From contig NZ_AOMO01000023.1 of assembly GCF_000338875.1 (NCBI RefSeq), positions 1 through 64,000 on the forward strand: a stretch of DNA of 64,000 bases. The letters run 5' to 3'. The notes under the pieces were generated by a model, which saw nothing but the letters and a program-made list of their open reading frames with translations, searched no databases and was not told the DNA's origin. Below are positions 1 to 11,571 of the stretch, piece after piece. The translations under genes were made by a program, and so were the position numbers. The DNA is from Vibrio mimicus CAIM 602 (GTDB lineage: Bacteria; Pseudomonadota; Gammaproteobacteria; Enterobacterales; Vibrionaceae). Numbering within the stretch: position 1 is the stretch's first letter; each line of letters begins with the position of its first letter.

Positions 1-1197
1 CCACTGTTTCGTTACATTGCTTTGAGCGGGGTGCGTGAACTGTTTACCGTCGCGGCTTTGCTGCTGGTGGTGGGCATTGCCTTGATGATGCAAAAGCTCG
101 GTCTTTCCATGGCACTTGGCACTTTTTTAGCGGGCGTCATCCTTGCGGAAAGTGAGTTTCGCCATGAATTAGAAATTGCTATCGATCCTTTTAAGGGATT
201 GCTGCTGGGGCTGTTTTTTATCTCGGTCGGTATGGCAGTCGATGTTGGTCTGCTGTTGGTGAAACCTGTATGGATAGCACTCACGGTGCTGGGTTTGGTG
301 ATTGTCAAAGGGTTGATCTTATATTTGCTGGCTCGGCTTTCCGGCACTGTTGCAAAAGCACGCAGTAAAATGGCGGTAATTTTAAAGCAAGGGGGGGAAT
401 TCGCCTTCGTGATCTTTACTGCCGCCAGCGCAGAAGGATTGCTGAATGCAGAGCAAATTTCCTTCTTGCTGGTGGTAGTCAGTTTGTCTATGGTCACCAC
501 TCCCTTATTACTCAGTGCTCAAAAGCACTGGTTTGCCCGCCAACTCAATACGGAAGATGCACCTCTCACGCCCGATGTGGAAAACAAAGAGCCGCGAGTG
601 ATCATCGTTGGCTTTGGTCGTTTTGGTCAGATTGTTGGTCGCTTGCTGTACGCCAACAAAATCAAAGTGACCATTTTGGAAAGCGATGCTAGCCAAGTTC
701 GCTTGCTGCGTAAGTATGGCTATAAAGTTTTTTATGGTGATGCCACCAACCTTGAGTTACTGCGCGCCGCAGGCATAGAGCAAGCCGAGGCTTTGGTCAT
801 TTGTACTGACGATCCGGAACAAGTGATTAAAATTGTCGAGCTGTGTCAGCATCATTTTCCTAAACTCAAATTACTGGCACGTGCCCGAAGCCGAGTGGAG
901 GCTTACCAGCTATTGAGTCTTGGGGTGCAAAACTACACCCGAGAAACATTTTTAAGTGCACTGGATTTGGGGCGTAAAGCCCTCATCCAGTTGGGGATGC
1001 ATCCTTATCAAGCTAAGCGTGCTGAAGAGCATTTTCATCGCTTAGATAAAGCGATGCTGAAAGAATTGCTACCGCAGCATAATGAAGATAAACAACTCGA
1101 ACTGCGTGCCAAAGAAGCGCGCACTGAACTTGAAGAGATTTTCAGCCGTGAGATGGACAGTGACCAACTCTCACGTCGATATTGGGAAAAGGAGTAG
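1..1197 (+). CDS. kefB: KefB-type K+/H+ antiporter, 3' part (5' end outside window)
   Basis: C-terminal part of a CPA2-family, glutathione-gated potassium efflux protein of the inner membrane. The frame is open from base 1 without a stop, so the start lies upstream; the in-window TTG at 22 is not a convincing start. The first ~165 residues are hydrophobic transport-domain helices, including a 'GLSMALGTFLAGV' segment and 'FKGLLLGLFFISVGM', both typical of KefB/KefC. A Rossmann RCK/TrkA-N domain follows, with the nucleotide-binding 'GFGRFGQ', then an acidic C-terminal tail. The family exports K+ in exchange for H+ during electrophile stress. yheV follows closely, as in E. coli. KefC is the alternative, but the yheV neighbour favours KefB. 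Confidence 0.9.
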   Translation, partial: PLFRYIALSGVRELFTVAALLLVVGIALMMQKLGLSMALGTFLAGVILAESEFRHELEIAIDPFKGLLLGLFFISVGMAVDVGLLLVKPVWIALTVLGLVIVKGLILYLLARLSGTVAKARSKMAVILKQGGEFAFVIFTAASAEGLLNAEQISFLLVVVSLSMVTTPLLLSAQKHWFARQLNTEDAPLTPDVENKEPRVIIVGFGRFGQIVGRLLYANKIKVTILESDASQVRLLRKYGYKVFYGDATNLELLRAAGIEQAEALVICTDDPEQVIKIVELCQHHFPKLKLLARARSRVEAYQLLSLGVQNYTRETFLSALDLGRKALIQLGMHPYQAKRAEEHFHRLDKAMLKELLPQHNEDKQLELRAKEARTELEEIFSREMDSDQLSRRYWEKE

Positions 1198-1206
1198 TAC
1201 AATCTC

Positions 1207-1407
1207 GTGAAACAAAAAAAACGTTTTATAGCCGGAGCAACCTGCCCTCAGTGTAAAACTGCGGATGCATTGCAATGGTGGATGGAGAACAGTATTGAGC
1301 TGGTTGAGTGTGTTGAATGCGGCTTCCATGAACAGCGCAAACCTAAGTCACTTGAACAGAGTCAGCATGCGAATGAGCAGATGATCGGGATTTTTAAGCC
1401 GGAGTAA
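1207..1407 (+). CDS. yheV: YheV family putative zinc ribbon protein
   Basis: A 66-aa protein of the YheV (DUF2387) family. Two CxxC pairs ('CPQC' and 'CVEC') suggest a small zinc ribbon, and the ending 'IGIFKP' is conserved with E. coli YheV. Function is unknown. The start is GTG; the Shine-Dalgarno AAGGAG lies over the end of kefB, whose stop is only 9 bases upstream, so the two genes are probably co-transcribed and translationally coupled. slyD comes next, the same neighbourhood as in E. coli. Confidence 0.85.
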   Translation: MKQKKRFIAGATCPQCKTADALQWWMENSIELVECVECGFHEQRKPKSLEQSQHANEQMIGIFKPE

Positions 1408-1498
1408 TTGAGTTTCTGCGTGTGATCTTCATAATGTCGGCAACATTCCTCTCTTAGTCTGTATTGAGCGGTTAAGAGACAACCTCCCTGGAGCAGTT

Positions 1499-2101
1499 AT
1501 GAAAATTGAAAAAAACACGGTAGCAAGTCTTGCTTACCAATTGACGATCGAAGATGGCGTGGTGGTGGATCAGTCTACTGTTGATGCGCCACTGGATTAC
1601 CTGCACGGCCACAACAACCTGATTACAGGTCTTGAGCGTGAGCTGGAAGGCAAAGTGGCTGGCGATAAATTCACAGTAACGATCGCACCGGAAGATGCGT
1701 ACGGTGAGCACAACGAAGATCTTGTTCAACGTGTTCCTGCTGAAGTGTTCCAAGGCGTTGATGAGCTAGAAGTAGGTATGCGTTTCCTAGCGGATACTGA
1801 CCAAGGTCCAATCCCAGTTGAAATCACTGAAGTTGATGGTGATGAAGTCGTCGTTGATGGTAATCACATGCTGGCTGGTCAATCACTGACTTTCACGGTT
1901 GAAGTTGTTGCAGTTCGCGCAGCAACAGAAGACGAAATTGCTCACGGCCATATCCACCAAGGTGGCGGCAGCTGTGGTGGTCATGATCACGATCATGATC
2001 ATGAAGGCGGTTGCTGCGGTGGCGAAGGCCACGGCCACGATCACCACGGTCATGGCAAAGAAGGCGGCTGCTGTGGCGGCGGCAGTTGTGGTTCTCACTA
2101 A
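1499..2101 (+). CDS. slyD: FKBP-type peptidyl-prolyl isomerase SlyD, metallochaperone
   Basis: A 200-aa cytosolic prolyl isomerase and nickel chaperone. The FKBP domain with its inserted chaperone flap covers about residues 1-140, including 'APEDAYGEHNEDLVQRVP' and 'VDGNHMLAGQSLTF', both characteristic of SlyD. The C-terminal ~50 residues are very rich in His, Cys and Gly (repeated CCGG, HDHDH and GHGHDHHGHG blocks) and bind Ni2+ and Zn2+ in the E. coli protein, supplying nickel to hydrogenase or urease maturation. An SD (GGAG) lies 5-8 bases before the ATG. It has its own strong terminator. Confidence 0.95.
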   Translation: MKIEKNTVASLAYQLTIEDGVVVDQSTVDAPLDYLHGHNNLITGLERELEGKVAGDKFTVTIAPEDAYGEHNEDLVQRVPAEVFQGVDELEVGMRFLADTDQGPIPVEITEVDGDEVVVDGNHMLAGQSLTFTVEVVAVRAATEDEIAHGHIHQGGGSCGGHDHDHDHEGGCCGGEGHGHDHHGHGKEGGCCGGGSCGSH

Positions 2102-2157
2102 TTAGTGAATCCATTTACTCCTAAGTAATACGTAATTCTCGTAGTACGATAGGTTTG

Positions 2158-2193
2158 AAAAGCGCTAACCGCGATCCGGTTAGCGCTTTTTTA
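2158..2193. terminator. Rho-independent terminator after slyD
   Basis: Perfect 10-bp stem (agcgctaacc paired with ggttagcgct), extended by A/T pairs and flanked by an A-run and a T-run. It sits 57 bases after slyD. Confidence 0.85.
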
Positions 2194-2266
2194 TTGCTGA
2201 TTCAGGCACTATACGCGAATCATCTTAAAGCAATTAAGTGGTTAACTCCGCTGGAGAAAAGAAGTT

Positions 2267-3247
2267 ATGACACAGCCTTTTGCGATTGCAATTCATGGTG
2301 GCGCAGGCACGATTTTGCGTGAGCAGATGAGTGAATCATTGCGCACGGACATCCTTAACACCTTAGAACAGGCCGTGCGAGCCGGGCATCAATTGCTGAC
2401 ACAAGGTGCGGATGCCTTGGATGCGGTCGTTGCTGCGGTGACGGTATTGGAAGATTCTCCTTTGTTTAATGCAGGTAAAGGATCGGTACTGACTCACAAT
2501 GAAATGGTGGAGATGGATGCCTCAGTCATGCATGGTGCAACGCGTGAAGCGGGGGCGATAGCGGGTATACGACACATCAAAAACCCCATCCAACTTGCGC
2601 GCGATGTGCTGCGACATAGCGAGCATGTATTTTTGATCGGCGAAGGGGCTGAGCAGTTTGCCTTCCAACAAGGTCATGTGTACACCGAACAAGACTATTT
2701 CTTCACTGAACGACGTTATGAACAGCTACAAAACATGAAGCAGCAAGATCGCTTCACGCTTTCAGAAGCTGCCTATCAATCTGGAGCCGACGAACAAGAG
2801 CCGCAAAGTGAATATCCCGATGATAAGAAATTTGGCACGGTAGGTGCTGTGGCGCTGGATCAGCATGGTAACTTGGCTGCGGCGACCAGCACGGGCGGGA
2901 TCACCAACAAGCGTTTTGGTCGGGTGGGAGATTCTCCAGTGATTGGAGCCGGAACCATCGCTGAAAACGGCAATGTTGCGATTTCATGCACAGGAATGGG
3001 CGAGTATTTTATTCGTTATGCGGTGGCGGGCGATGTTGCAGCGCGAATGCGTTATCTCAAAGAAGATGTACACACCGCCTGTGAAACTGTTGTGCAGGGT
3101 GAGCTAAAAACCGTCGGTGGTGAAGGTGGTTTAATTGCTATCGATGGTGAGGGTGATATTCACTTTGCCATGAACAGTTCTGGTATGTATCGCGCCTGTA
3201 TTGATCGTCATGGTCAAGTCAGTGTAAAAATTTACGCCGACGAATAA
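2267..3247 (+). CDS. iaaA: Isoaspartyl peptidase / plant-type L-asparaginase (Ntn hydrolase)
   Basis: A 326-aa Ntn-hydrolase of the IaaA/plant asparaginase family, which removes beta-aspartyl residues from isoaspartyl dipeptides and hydrolyses L-asparagine. Visible family motifs are the N-terminal 'IAIHGGAG', 'FNAGKGSVLT' and the autocleavage site 'FGTVGAVALD'. There the nucleophile Thr191 would become the new N-terminus of the beta subunit. 'STGGITNK' and 'TGMGEYFIR' complete the active-site region. The ATG is preceded by a GGAG at normal distance. It stands alone between the slyD terminator and purA. No signal peptide is seen, so it is cytosolic. The symbol is by family resemblance. Confidence 0.88.
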   Translation: MTQPFAIAIHGGAGTILREQMSESLRTDILNTLEQAVRAGHQLLTQGADALDAVVAAVTVLEDSPLFNAGKGSVLTHNEMVEMDASVMHGATREAGAIAGIRHIKNPIQLARDVLRHSEHVFLIGEGAEQFAFQQGHVYTEQDYFFTERRYEQLQNMKQQDRFTLSEAAYQSGADEQEPQSEYPDDKKFGTVGAVALDQHGNLAAATSTGGITNKRFGRVGDSPVIGAGTIAENGNVAISCTGMGEYFIRYAVAGDVAARMRYLKEDVHTACETVVQGELKTVGGEGGLIAIDGEGDIHFAMNSSGMYRACIDRHGQVSVKIYADE

Positions 3248-3328
3248 CCGATTCTTAATTATCGTTTTCTAATAACTGAATGGATTTTCAAGGTCGTTTT
3301 ATATGAATTTTTCATGCTTAAAAAATGA

Positions 3329-3357
3329 CTGCAAGGATTCAAATTCGGTGCTAGAAT
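3329..3357 (+). promoter_or_regulatory. Probable sigma-70 promoter of purA
   Basis: A -35-like CTGCAA at 3329-3334 and a -10 TAGAAT at 3352-3357 are separated by 17 bases and lie about 30 bases before the purA ATG. The -35 is a weak match. Judged from sequence only. Confidence 0.45.
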
Positions 3358-3367
3358 CCATTTTTAA

Positions 3368-4687
<1,320 letters not shown>

Positions 4688-4706
4688 TCTTGAGATAAAA
4701 AATAGT

Positions 4707-4735
4707 AAGCCGACTCATTGAGTCGGCTTTTTTTT
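4707..4735 (+). terminator. Rho-independent terminator after purA
   Basis: 8-bp stem (agccgact/agtcggct) with a 5-base loop, followed by eight T residues. Confidence 0.9.
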
Positions 4736-4894
4736 GCCATACTGTTGGTGGTATTTTGTGCGCCTATGGCAAAAAGTTGCCGCAAAAGGGTAAATGAGCC
4801 TAAAGCGATGGCATTGAATGCCGATATAGAAAGCAAACCGGGTCAGAGTGCAATGTGGCACGTGATGGCTGCGGTGTTATGTAAGAGTGCAGGT

Positions 4895-5530
4895 ATGAAG
4901 CTACGAACGGTAGCCGCTTCCTTATTGCTTGCATGGCACTCCTCGTACAATCCTGCTTATGCAGCGGATTTAGGAGAGCCAGTGCCTATCTATTCGGAAG
5001 CTGAGCTAATCAAACTGATTGAAGAAAATAAACATCTTGAGCGCGTAAAAGCCGATAATTGCCAGATCGTGGAAGACATTGTCGCGCGTGCTACGCGTAT
5101 CAGTCTGCCCTCGTATGAATTCCTGTATGGTGACATGCTGGCGTGGGGCGTGTGTGTTGATCAGGATGTCGAGCTTGGTCTCTATTATATGGAGAATGCG
5201 GCGCACCAAGGGCTACCAGCTGCACTTGAGCAGCTTGGACGTTACTACTCCCGTGGCACGTTAGTTCAACAAGACAAAGAACGCGCAATTCCTTATCTGC
5301 GTGAAGCTGCTGCAATGGGTAACCTGAATGCACGCATTCAGCTTGCTGAGCTGTTATTGCGTGACTATGGCAGTCCGCTGGATTATGAAGATGCGTATCG
5401 TTGGTTATATAACTCAGTGACCGCCGATCAGCGTACTCACAACCGTATAGCACTTCTTCGTCAGGGCTTAGAACGTCGTATGCCGGAGAACATTATCGCG
5501 CGAGCAAAACGTCGAGAAACGTTCTGGTAA
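4895..5530 (+). CDS. motX: Sodium-type polar flagellar motor protein MotX
   Basis: A 211-aa secreted protein. I start it at the ATG at 4895 because the following residues form a signal peptide ('MKLRTVAASLLLAWH...', cleavage after AYA) and the length then matches Vibrio MotX. The frame is open further upstream, but that stretch runs through the purA terminator. The mature protein has Sel1-like repeats ('GLYYMENAAHQGLPAALEQLGRYY' region and 'AIPYLREAAAMGNLNARIQLAELLL'). In Vibrio, MotX and MotY form the periplasmic T-ring that recruits the Na+-conducting PomA/PomB stator. The other motor genes are not in this window. Confidence 0.9.
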   Translation: MKLRTVAASLLLAWHSSYNPAYAADLGEPVPIYSEAELIKLIEENKHLERVKADNCQIVEDIVARATRISLPSYEFLYGDMLAWGVCVDQDVELGLYYMENAAHQGLPAALEQLGRYYSRGTLVQQDKERAIPYLREAAAMGNLNARIQLAELLLRDYGSPLDYEDAYRWLYNSVTADQRTHNRIALLRQGLERRMPENIIARAKRRETFW

Positions 5531-5558
5531 AGTGCTTTACCAGAACGCAGATTTTTTA
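5521..5558 (+). terminator. Terminator overlapping the motX stop codon
   Basis: 11-bp perfect stem (gttctggtaaa/tttaccagaac) with a GTGC loop, starting inside the last motX codons; a T6 run follows at 5552-5557 after a short GC-containing spacer. Confidence 0.6.
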
Positions 5559-5570
5559 GTGTAAAAGTTA

Positions 5571-7400
5571 TTAGCGTAAAAACTGACGCATCTCCTGCAG
5601 TGCTTGCATAATCTGCTGACTGGAAATTTGTCGCTCCTTCTCAGGCATCAGGTCGGCACTTAAGGCTTCAACGCGGCCACTAGGATAACTGACCAACATC
5701 TCCTTATCGCTCACCAACGCATAGTTAAAGTAACTACCGATAATCGTCCATTCCCTCTGCGGACTTTCTTGCCAAAGCGGATACCCTAACGCAAATTCAT
5801 TCATCGGGTTTTGTACTCCTAACACTTCTTGCATCAGCATAGGCGCCACATCAAGGTGCGTGGTTTTATGGGTGAGCACAGTACCTTCTTTCTCTGGAAT
5901 ATAGATATACAGCGGTACATGAATCTGCGCCATGCTGTAGTTACTGCCATGCCCCCAATAATTCTGTTGATTGTCATTAAACTCCTCACCATGGTCAGAA
6001 GTAATGATCACGATCGTATTGCTCAGCTCGTTGCGGGCTTTCAGCTCATTGAGCACTTTACCGATCAATGAATCTGCGTAATAAACCGCGTTGCGATAGC
6101 GGTTACGATAGGGCTCAGGATCAAAACTGTTGTTGAGTTTGATGTGATCGACGCGTTCCCAATAAGGAGTAAACGGCGGCGTCATAGTGGATGGAAAATC
6201 TGCTGCATGTGCTGAATCGTAAAACAGAAACCCGAAGTAAGGCTGCTGGCGATCCCGCTGATTGAGAAAGCTGAGAAAATCTTCGGTAATCCGTTCATCG
6301 CGTTGCGGTGGTGTTTCACCCGGTGTCACTGTGCGTAGTTGTGGGATTTTGCTAAAGATCGTCCGATCAAAAGGCGGGCTGTTTAAAGGTGCCGAGCTGT
6401 AAATCGCAAATTGATAATTGAGATCGGCGAGTGCCTGCATTAATTGAGGACGCGTCTGACTACTTTGAAACTCCTCCCAATAAGTGGCTGGTAAACCATA
6501 AAACAGACTGAATAGTCCGGCTTGAGTCGAGTTTCCACCACTTAAATGATGGGTAAAGCGAGTTGCTCCTTGACCAAAATTCGCAATGTTTGGAGTGACT
6601 TCACGATTGGCATCATCAAAACGCCAAGCATCAATGCTAATCACCAAAATGTTCGGGCGCTGTGCGGGTGGCTCGATGCGCAGTGGGCGTAGTGGGTAGT
6701 TTAAAGCGCTACTGGATGGAGCATGAAAATCCACTTGTTGACTGCGAACCGCTTGCGCATCGACGACACCAAGTTGATCGAAAAAGCGCTTAGCCGTCAA
6801 AGGATAATAGAGCGGCCAGTGGTAACTGTAGCTTGGGATTTCGCTGTCATAAGTGGCATCTTTCCATGCATGAATCATTTGGCTGCTCAGTAGAGCCAGT
6901 AGCCACATGCCGCAGGCCATTCTAATTAAGCGTGAACGTTGTATATGGTGTGCCAGTTTCATTACTAGCCATTGTGCAAGACCAACAATCATCACGATCA
7001 AGCTTGCCATCATTAGGGTGTACCATGACACGCTTATAACCTGCTCGCCACCATGCAGCAGTAGATCCCACACAAAACCACTGAGATGGAAACGATATTG
7101 TTGGTACACCTCAATATCGACCAACAGCAAAATACTGACTATCCAAGACACCAAAAAGACGGCGCCATGCAACAATCGACTTGGTAGCCAGACCAAGGCG
7201 AGTGCGCTGAGGGTGATCGCAAAGGCGAATAAGCCAAACCAGCCAAACTGAGTGGTCAAAAGATAAGTATAAGCTGTCGTGTTGCCAGCACTGACCTCCA
7301 TCCATTTCAGATAAGGCAGACCTAACACACTTAATAAAACGGCGTTCAAAATAAAGTGACTAAAAAGCCACTGTATATTCTTTTTTATCATCAATAACAT
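5571..7400 (-). CDS. DUF3413 / sulfatase-like membrane protein (YejM/PbgA family)
   Basis: A 609-aa inner-membrane protein. I use the ATG at 7400 because GGGGA lies 8 bases upstream; a longer frame needs a TTG. About five membrane helices fill the first ~170 residues (the DUF3413 region), followed by a linker and a periplasmic alkaline-phosphatase/sulfatase-fold domain from about residue 248. Visible elements are 'NILVISIDAWR' (about 250), 'GGNSTQAG' at the usual nucleophile position (about 288), 'TSDHGEEFND' (about 467) and 'YWGHGSN'. E. coli PbgA/YejM/LapC of this family controls LpxC stability and lipopolysaccharide level. Whether this member is a regulator or an active phosphotransferase cannot be told here. 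It is convergent with motX and divergent from rnr. Confidence 0.8.
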   Translation of the reverse strand: MLLMIKKNIQWLFSHFILNAVLLSVLGLPYLKWMEVSAGNTTAYTYLLTTQFGWFGLFAFAITLSALALVWLPSRLLHGAVFLVSWIVSILLLVDIEVYQQYRFHLSGFVWDLLLHGGEQVISVSWYTLMMASLIVMIVGLAQWLVMKLAHHIQRSRLIRMACGMWLLALLSSQMIHAWKDATYDSEIPSYSYHWPLYYPLTAKRFFDQLGVVDAQAVRSQQVDFHAPSSSALNYPLRPLRIEPPAQRPNILVISIDAWRFDDANREVTPNIANFGQGATRFTHHLSGGNSTQAGLFSLFYGLPATYWEEFQSSQTRPQLMQALADLNYQFAIYSSAPLNSPPFDRTIFSKIPQLRTVTPGETPPQRDERITEDFLSFLNQRDRQQPYFGFLFYDSAHAADFPSTMTPPFTPYWERVDHIKLNNSFDPEPYRNRYRNAVYYADSLIGKVLNELKARNELSNTIVIITSDHGEEFNDNQQNYWGHGSNYSMAQIHVPLYIYIPEKEGTVLTHKTTHLDVAPMLMQEVLGVQNPMNEFALGYPLWQESPQREWTIIGSYFNYALVSDKEMLVSYPSGRVEALSADLMPEKERQISSQQIMQALQEMRQFLR

Positions 7401-7582
7401 GTGGAATCCCCGTATCAGATGGGATTGGTTGGACAGCAAAATCGTTGCAAATAATAACTTAAAAGTTGACTCAAGTCACATTACCTAGAATGATGAACTG
7501 GTTCTGTGCGTTGTCATTAGTTGTTAGTAGTGACAAAGCAGTAGGATATAACTAACACCTTCCTAGATAAGCAGGTCTGCCT

Positions 7583-10048
7583 ATGTCTGATACCACACAT
7601 CTTGATCCTTTCGCTGATCGCGAAGCCGACAATTATGACAATCCAATTCCGAGTCGTGAGTACATTCTCGAATTTTTAACCCAAGCCAATGTTCCCATGA
7701 ATCGCAACGATCTGTTCGAAGCCCTGAAACTCGAGGGTGAAGAGCAATATGAAGGGTTGCGTCGCCGCCTACGGGCAATGGAACGAGATGGCCAACTGGT
7801 GTTCACACGCCGCCAATGCTATGCCTTGCCAGAAAAGTTAGAAATGGTGAAAGGCTATGTGATTGGCCACAAAGATGGCCATGGCTGGGTACGTCCAGAA
7901 GGAAGCCTCAATAAAGAAGGCGATATCCTGTTACCTCATCATCAGATGCGTACGCTAATCCATGGTGATTATGTATTAGTTCAACCAAGCGGTACCGATA
8001 AACGTGGCCGCAAAGAGGGGCGTCTGGTACGCATTTTAGAAGAACGCAATGGCCAAATTGTTGGACGTTTCTTCTTTGAATATGGTTATTCCTACGTGGT
8101 GCCGGATGACTCACGTATTCACCATGACATTTTGATCCCGAATGACTTACGTGCCGGAGCGCGAATGGGCAATGTGGTGGTGATTGAAATTACTGATCGT
8201 GGCACGCGCAATCGCGGCATGATGGGTAAAGTGGTTGAAGTTCTTGGCGAAAATATGGCGCCGGGTATGGAAACACAAATTGCTATTCGCACTCACCAAA
8301 TTCCTCATGAATGGCCAACAGAAGTTGAACAACAAGTTGCTGGGCTAGGCGAAGAAGTGCCTGAAGAAGCCAAGCAAGGTCGTGTCGATCTGCGCGCTTT
8401 GCCATTGGTGACTATTGATGGTGAGGATGCCCGCGACTTCGATGATGCAGTGTATTGTGAAGCGAAAAAAGGGGGCGGCTGGCGTTTATGGGTGGCGATT
8501 GCCGATGTGAGTTATTACGTACGACCTGATACGGCTCTGGATAAAGAGGCGATCAATCGCGGTAACTCGGTTTACTTCCCATCGCAAGTTGTCCCAATGT
8601 TGCCTGAAGTGTTGTCTAACGGCCTCTGTTCACTCAACCCACAAGTGGATCGCTTGTGCATGGTGTGTGAAATGACGGTATCGGAAACGGGTAAACTTTC
8701 TGGCTACAAGCATTATGAAGCGGTGATGAACTCACACGCTCGTCTGACTTACACCAAAGTGCACGAAATCCTCGAAGGGGATGAAGAGCTGCGTGAGCGC
8801 TATAAAGCGTTGGTTCCGCATCTTGAAGAGCTGCATAGAATGTATCAAGTGCTCAAAGGCGCGCGTGATGAGCGTGGCGCGATTGAGTTTGAAACCGTCG
8901 AAACCAAATTCATCTTCAATGCTCAACGTAAAATTGAAAGCATTGAGCCGGTGATCCGTAACGATGCTCACAAGCTGATTGAAGAGTGTATGATCCTCGC
9001 CAACATCGCCTCTGCCTCTTTGGTGGAGAAAGCGAAAGAAGCGGCGTTGTACCGTGTCCATGAGCCACCAGGTGAAGAACGTTTAACGGGCTTCCGTGAT
9101 TTCCTCGGTGAGTTGGGATTGGATCTCTCTGGTGGCCTTGAGCCGTCACCGACCGATTACGCGAATCTGATGAAACAAATCGGCGAGCGTCCGGACAAAG
9201 AGCTTATCCAAACGATGCTGCTGCGTTCCATGAAGCAAGCGGTGTATAACGCGGATAACGCGGGTCACTTTGGCTTGGCGTTGAAACGTTACGCGCACTT
9301 TACTTCGCCAATCCGTCGTTATCCGGATTTGCTGCTGCATCGTGCCATCAAATACTTGATCGCTAAACACGAAGGGCGTAACCAAGACCGTTGGACTCCA
9401 ACAGGTGGTTATCACTATTCCTTCGATGATATGGATTTCTACGGTGAACAGTGTTCTATGACTGAGCGCCGAGCCGATGATGCAACACGCGAAGTGTCTG
9501 ATTGGCTCAAATGCGAGTACATGCAAGATCATGTGGGTGAAGAGCTTGAAGGTGTGGTCGCTAACGTGACCAGTTTCGGTTTCTTCGTACGTCTAACTGA
9601 GCTGCATATTGATGGCTTGGTGCATATTTCGACTTTGGCTAACGATTACTACCATTACGATCCGATCGGACAGCGTCTGGTTGGTGAAAGCTTTGGCGCC
9701 ATCTACCGCCTTGGTGATGCAGTGAAAGTAAAAGTGTTGGCGGTAAACCTTGATGATCGCCAAATTGACTTTGAATTGGTCGAAACAAGTCGTAAGCTAC
9801 GCGGCCAAGGTAAAACGGCTAAGAAACGTGCCGAAGAAGCCCGAGCGAAAGCACAAGGTAAAAAAGAGGCAGCAACCAAAGGCGGCCGTGGTAAAGCGCC
9901 AGTGAAGTCAGAGGCGAAACCTCAGGTAGAAGCGACACGCCACCCAGATGGCGAAGGTCGGAGTAAACCAAAAAAGACTAAAGCGCCGAAAAAACGCAAA
10001 GACCAAGCTCGTAAGAAAACCAGTAAAGCACGAGACAAAACCAAATAG
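7583..10048 (+). CDS. rnr: Ribonuclease R
   Basis: An 821-aa 3'-5' exoribonuclease of the RNB family that degrades structured RNA, rRNA fragments and tmRNA-tagged messages. In order: an N-terminal winged-helix segment (about 25-85), cold-shock RNA-binding domains (about 85-235), and the RNB catalytic domain with the Mg2+-binding '[10 protein letters not shown]' at 279-288. An S1 domain follows ('[17 protein letters not shown]', about 645-730), then a long Lys/Arg/Ala-rich tail (about 735-821) that in the family gives helicase-like unwinding. rlmB follows after 7 bases, the same pairing as in E. coli. The E. coli upstream neighbour nsrR is absent. Confidence 0.96.
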   Translation: MSDTTHLDPFADREADNYDNPIPSREYILEFLTQANVPMNRNDLFEALKLEGEEQYEGLRRRLRAMERDGQLVFTRRQCYALPEKLEMVKGYVIGHKDGHGWVRPEGSLNKEGDILLPHHQMRTLIHGDYVLVQPSGTDKRGRKEGRLVRILEERNGQIVGRFFFEYGYSYVVPDDSRIHHDILIPNDLRAGARMGNVVVIEITDRGTRNRGMMGKVVEVLGENMAPGMETQIAIRTHQIPHEWPTEVEQQVAGLGEEVPEEAKQGRVDLRALPLVTIDGEDARDFDDAVYCEAKKGGGWRLWVAIADVSYYVRPDTALDKEAINRGNSVYFPSQVVPMLPEVLSNGLCSLNPQVDRLCMVCEMTVSETGKLSGYKHYEAVMNSHARLTYTKVHEILEGDEELRERYKALVPHLEELHRMYQVLKGARDERGAIEFETVETKFIFNAQRKIESIEPVIRNDAHKLIEECMILANIASASLVEKAKEAALYRVHEPPGEERLTGFRDFLGELGLDLSGGLEPSPTDYANLMKQIGERPDKELIQTMLLRSMKQAVYNADNAGHFGLALKRYAHFTSPIRRYPDLLLHRAIKYLIAKHEGRNQDRWTPTGGYHYSFDDMDFYGEQCSMTERRADDATREVSDWLKCEYMQDHVGEELEGVVANVTSFGFFVRLTELHIDGLVHISTLANDYYHYDPIGQRLVGESFGAIYRLGDAVKVKVLAVNLDDRQIDFELVETSRKLRGQGKTAKKRAEEARAKAQGKKEAATKGGRGKAPVKSEAKPQVEATRHPDGEGRSKPKKTKAPKKRKDQARKKTSKARDKTK

Positions 10049-10055
10049 GTAAAAC

Positions 10056-10796
10056 ATGAGTAACGAATTGATTTATGGCATCCACGCAGTGAACGCGGTA
10101 TTACAACGCGATCCAGCGCGTTTTGTCGAAGCGTATGTGCTAAAAGGTCGTCAGGATGATCGCCTGCTACCTGTGCTCAATGAACTGATGCGTCTTGGCG
10201 TTTCAATTCAAGAGATGAGCCGCAAAGCGCTCGATGACAAAGCGGAAGGCGCGAACCATCAAGGACTGATTGCCCGTGTTAAACCCGCTCGTCAACTCAA
10301 TGAAAATGATCTTGACGATATCCTCGCTCAGCATGAACAACCTCTGTTGCTGGTGCTAGACGGAGTGACTGACCCACACAACTTAGGCGCTTGCCTGCGT
10401 AATGCAGACGCAGCAGGGGTGGCTGCCGTCATTGTACCGAAAGACAAATCGGCACCGATGACCGCAACCGTAAGTAAAGTCGCGTGTGGCGCGGCTGAAA
10501 CCGTACCGCTAGTGCGCGTCACCAACTTGGCGCGCACGATGCGTGCGTTGCAAGAAAAGGGCGTATGGTTTGTCGGTACAGCAGGTGAAGCCACCCACGA
10601 CATCTACCAAAGCAAACTGACCGGGCCACTGGCTATCGTGATGGGCGCAGAAGGGGATGGTATGCGTCGCCTAACCCGCGAGACGTGTGATGGCCTGATT
10701 AAGATCCCGATGGCAGGGAGTGTCTCCAGCCTGAACGTTTCAGTGGCTTGTGGTATCTGCTTGTTTGAAGCTGTGCGTCAGCGTATGGCTAATTAA
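10056..10796 (+). CDS. rlmB: 23S rRNA (guanosine-2'-O-)-methyltransferase RlmB
   Basis: A 246-aa SpoU/TrmH-class 2'-O-methyltransferase that modifies G2251 (E. coli numbering) in the peptidyl-transferase P loop. The N-terminal substrate-binding domain begins '[13 protein letters not shown]'. The knotted catalytic domain shows the three SPOUT motifs: '[13 protein letters not shown]', '[13 protein letters not shown]' and '[15 protein letters not shown]'. It is co-transcribed with rnr, with a 7-base gap. An intrinsic terminator follows. Confidence 0.95.
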   Translation: MSNELIYGIHAVNAVLQRDPARFVEAYVLKGRQDDRLLPVLNELMRLGVSIQEMSRKALDDKAEGANHQGLIARVKPARQLNENDLDDILAQHEQPLLLVLDGVTDPHNLGACLRNADAAGVAAVIVPKDKSAPMTATVSKVACGAAETVPLVRVTNLARTMRALQEKGVWFVGTAGEATHDIYQSKLTGPLAIVMGAEGDGMRRLTRETCDGLIKIPMAGSVSSLNVSVACGICLFEAVRQRMAN

Positions 10797-10821
10797 TAAG
10801 CTTACGGTGTATACCTCTGAT

Positions 10822-10851
10822 AGCGGGCACGAAAGTGCCCGTTTATTTTTT
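10822..10851 (+). terminator. Rho-independent terminator after rlmB
   Basis: A cgggcac/gtgcccg stem with a GAAA tetraloop, followed by TTTATTTTTT. Confidence 0.85.
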
Positions 10852-10939
10852 CTCTTATTCCTACCTCTCTATTTTCCCCCCAATCTCTTTTCGCTACGAC
10901 AGCGATTGGATTTAATTCCGTTTATTTTTCAGACATCCC

Positions 10940-10967
10940 TTGCAACTGAAACTGTGATCGGTATAAT
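10940..10967 (+). promoter_or_regulatory. Sigma-70 promoter of the S10 ribosomal operon
   Basis: -35 TTGCAA (10940-10945), 16-base spacer, consensus -10 TATAAT (10962-10967), about 280 bases before rpsJ. The GC-rich 'GCCCCGC' just after the -10 resembles the stringent discriminator of ribosomal promoters. Confidence 0.8.
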
Positions 10968-10974
10968 GCCCCGC

Positions 10975-11557
<583 letters not shown>

Positions 11558-11571
11558 GGGAGATTAGAAGA

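Noticed and set aside
1883..2114. Three overlapping open frames within the end of slyD
   Set aside because: They arise from the GC-rich, low-complexity His/Cys/Gly tail of slyD and have no own SD or family resemblance.
4718..4894. Long N-terminal extension of motX
   Set aside because: It would start inside the purA terminator T-run; the signal peptide and known MotX length place the start at 4895.
7467..7480. TGACT..AGTCA dyad upstream of rnr as an operator
   Set aside because: Only 5-bp arms with a 2-base centre; short enough to be chance, and the -10/-35 could not be defined.
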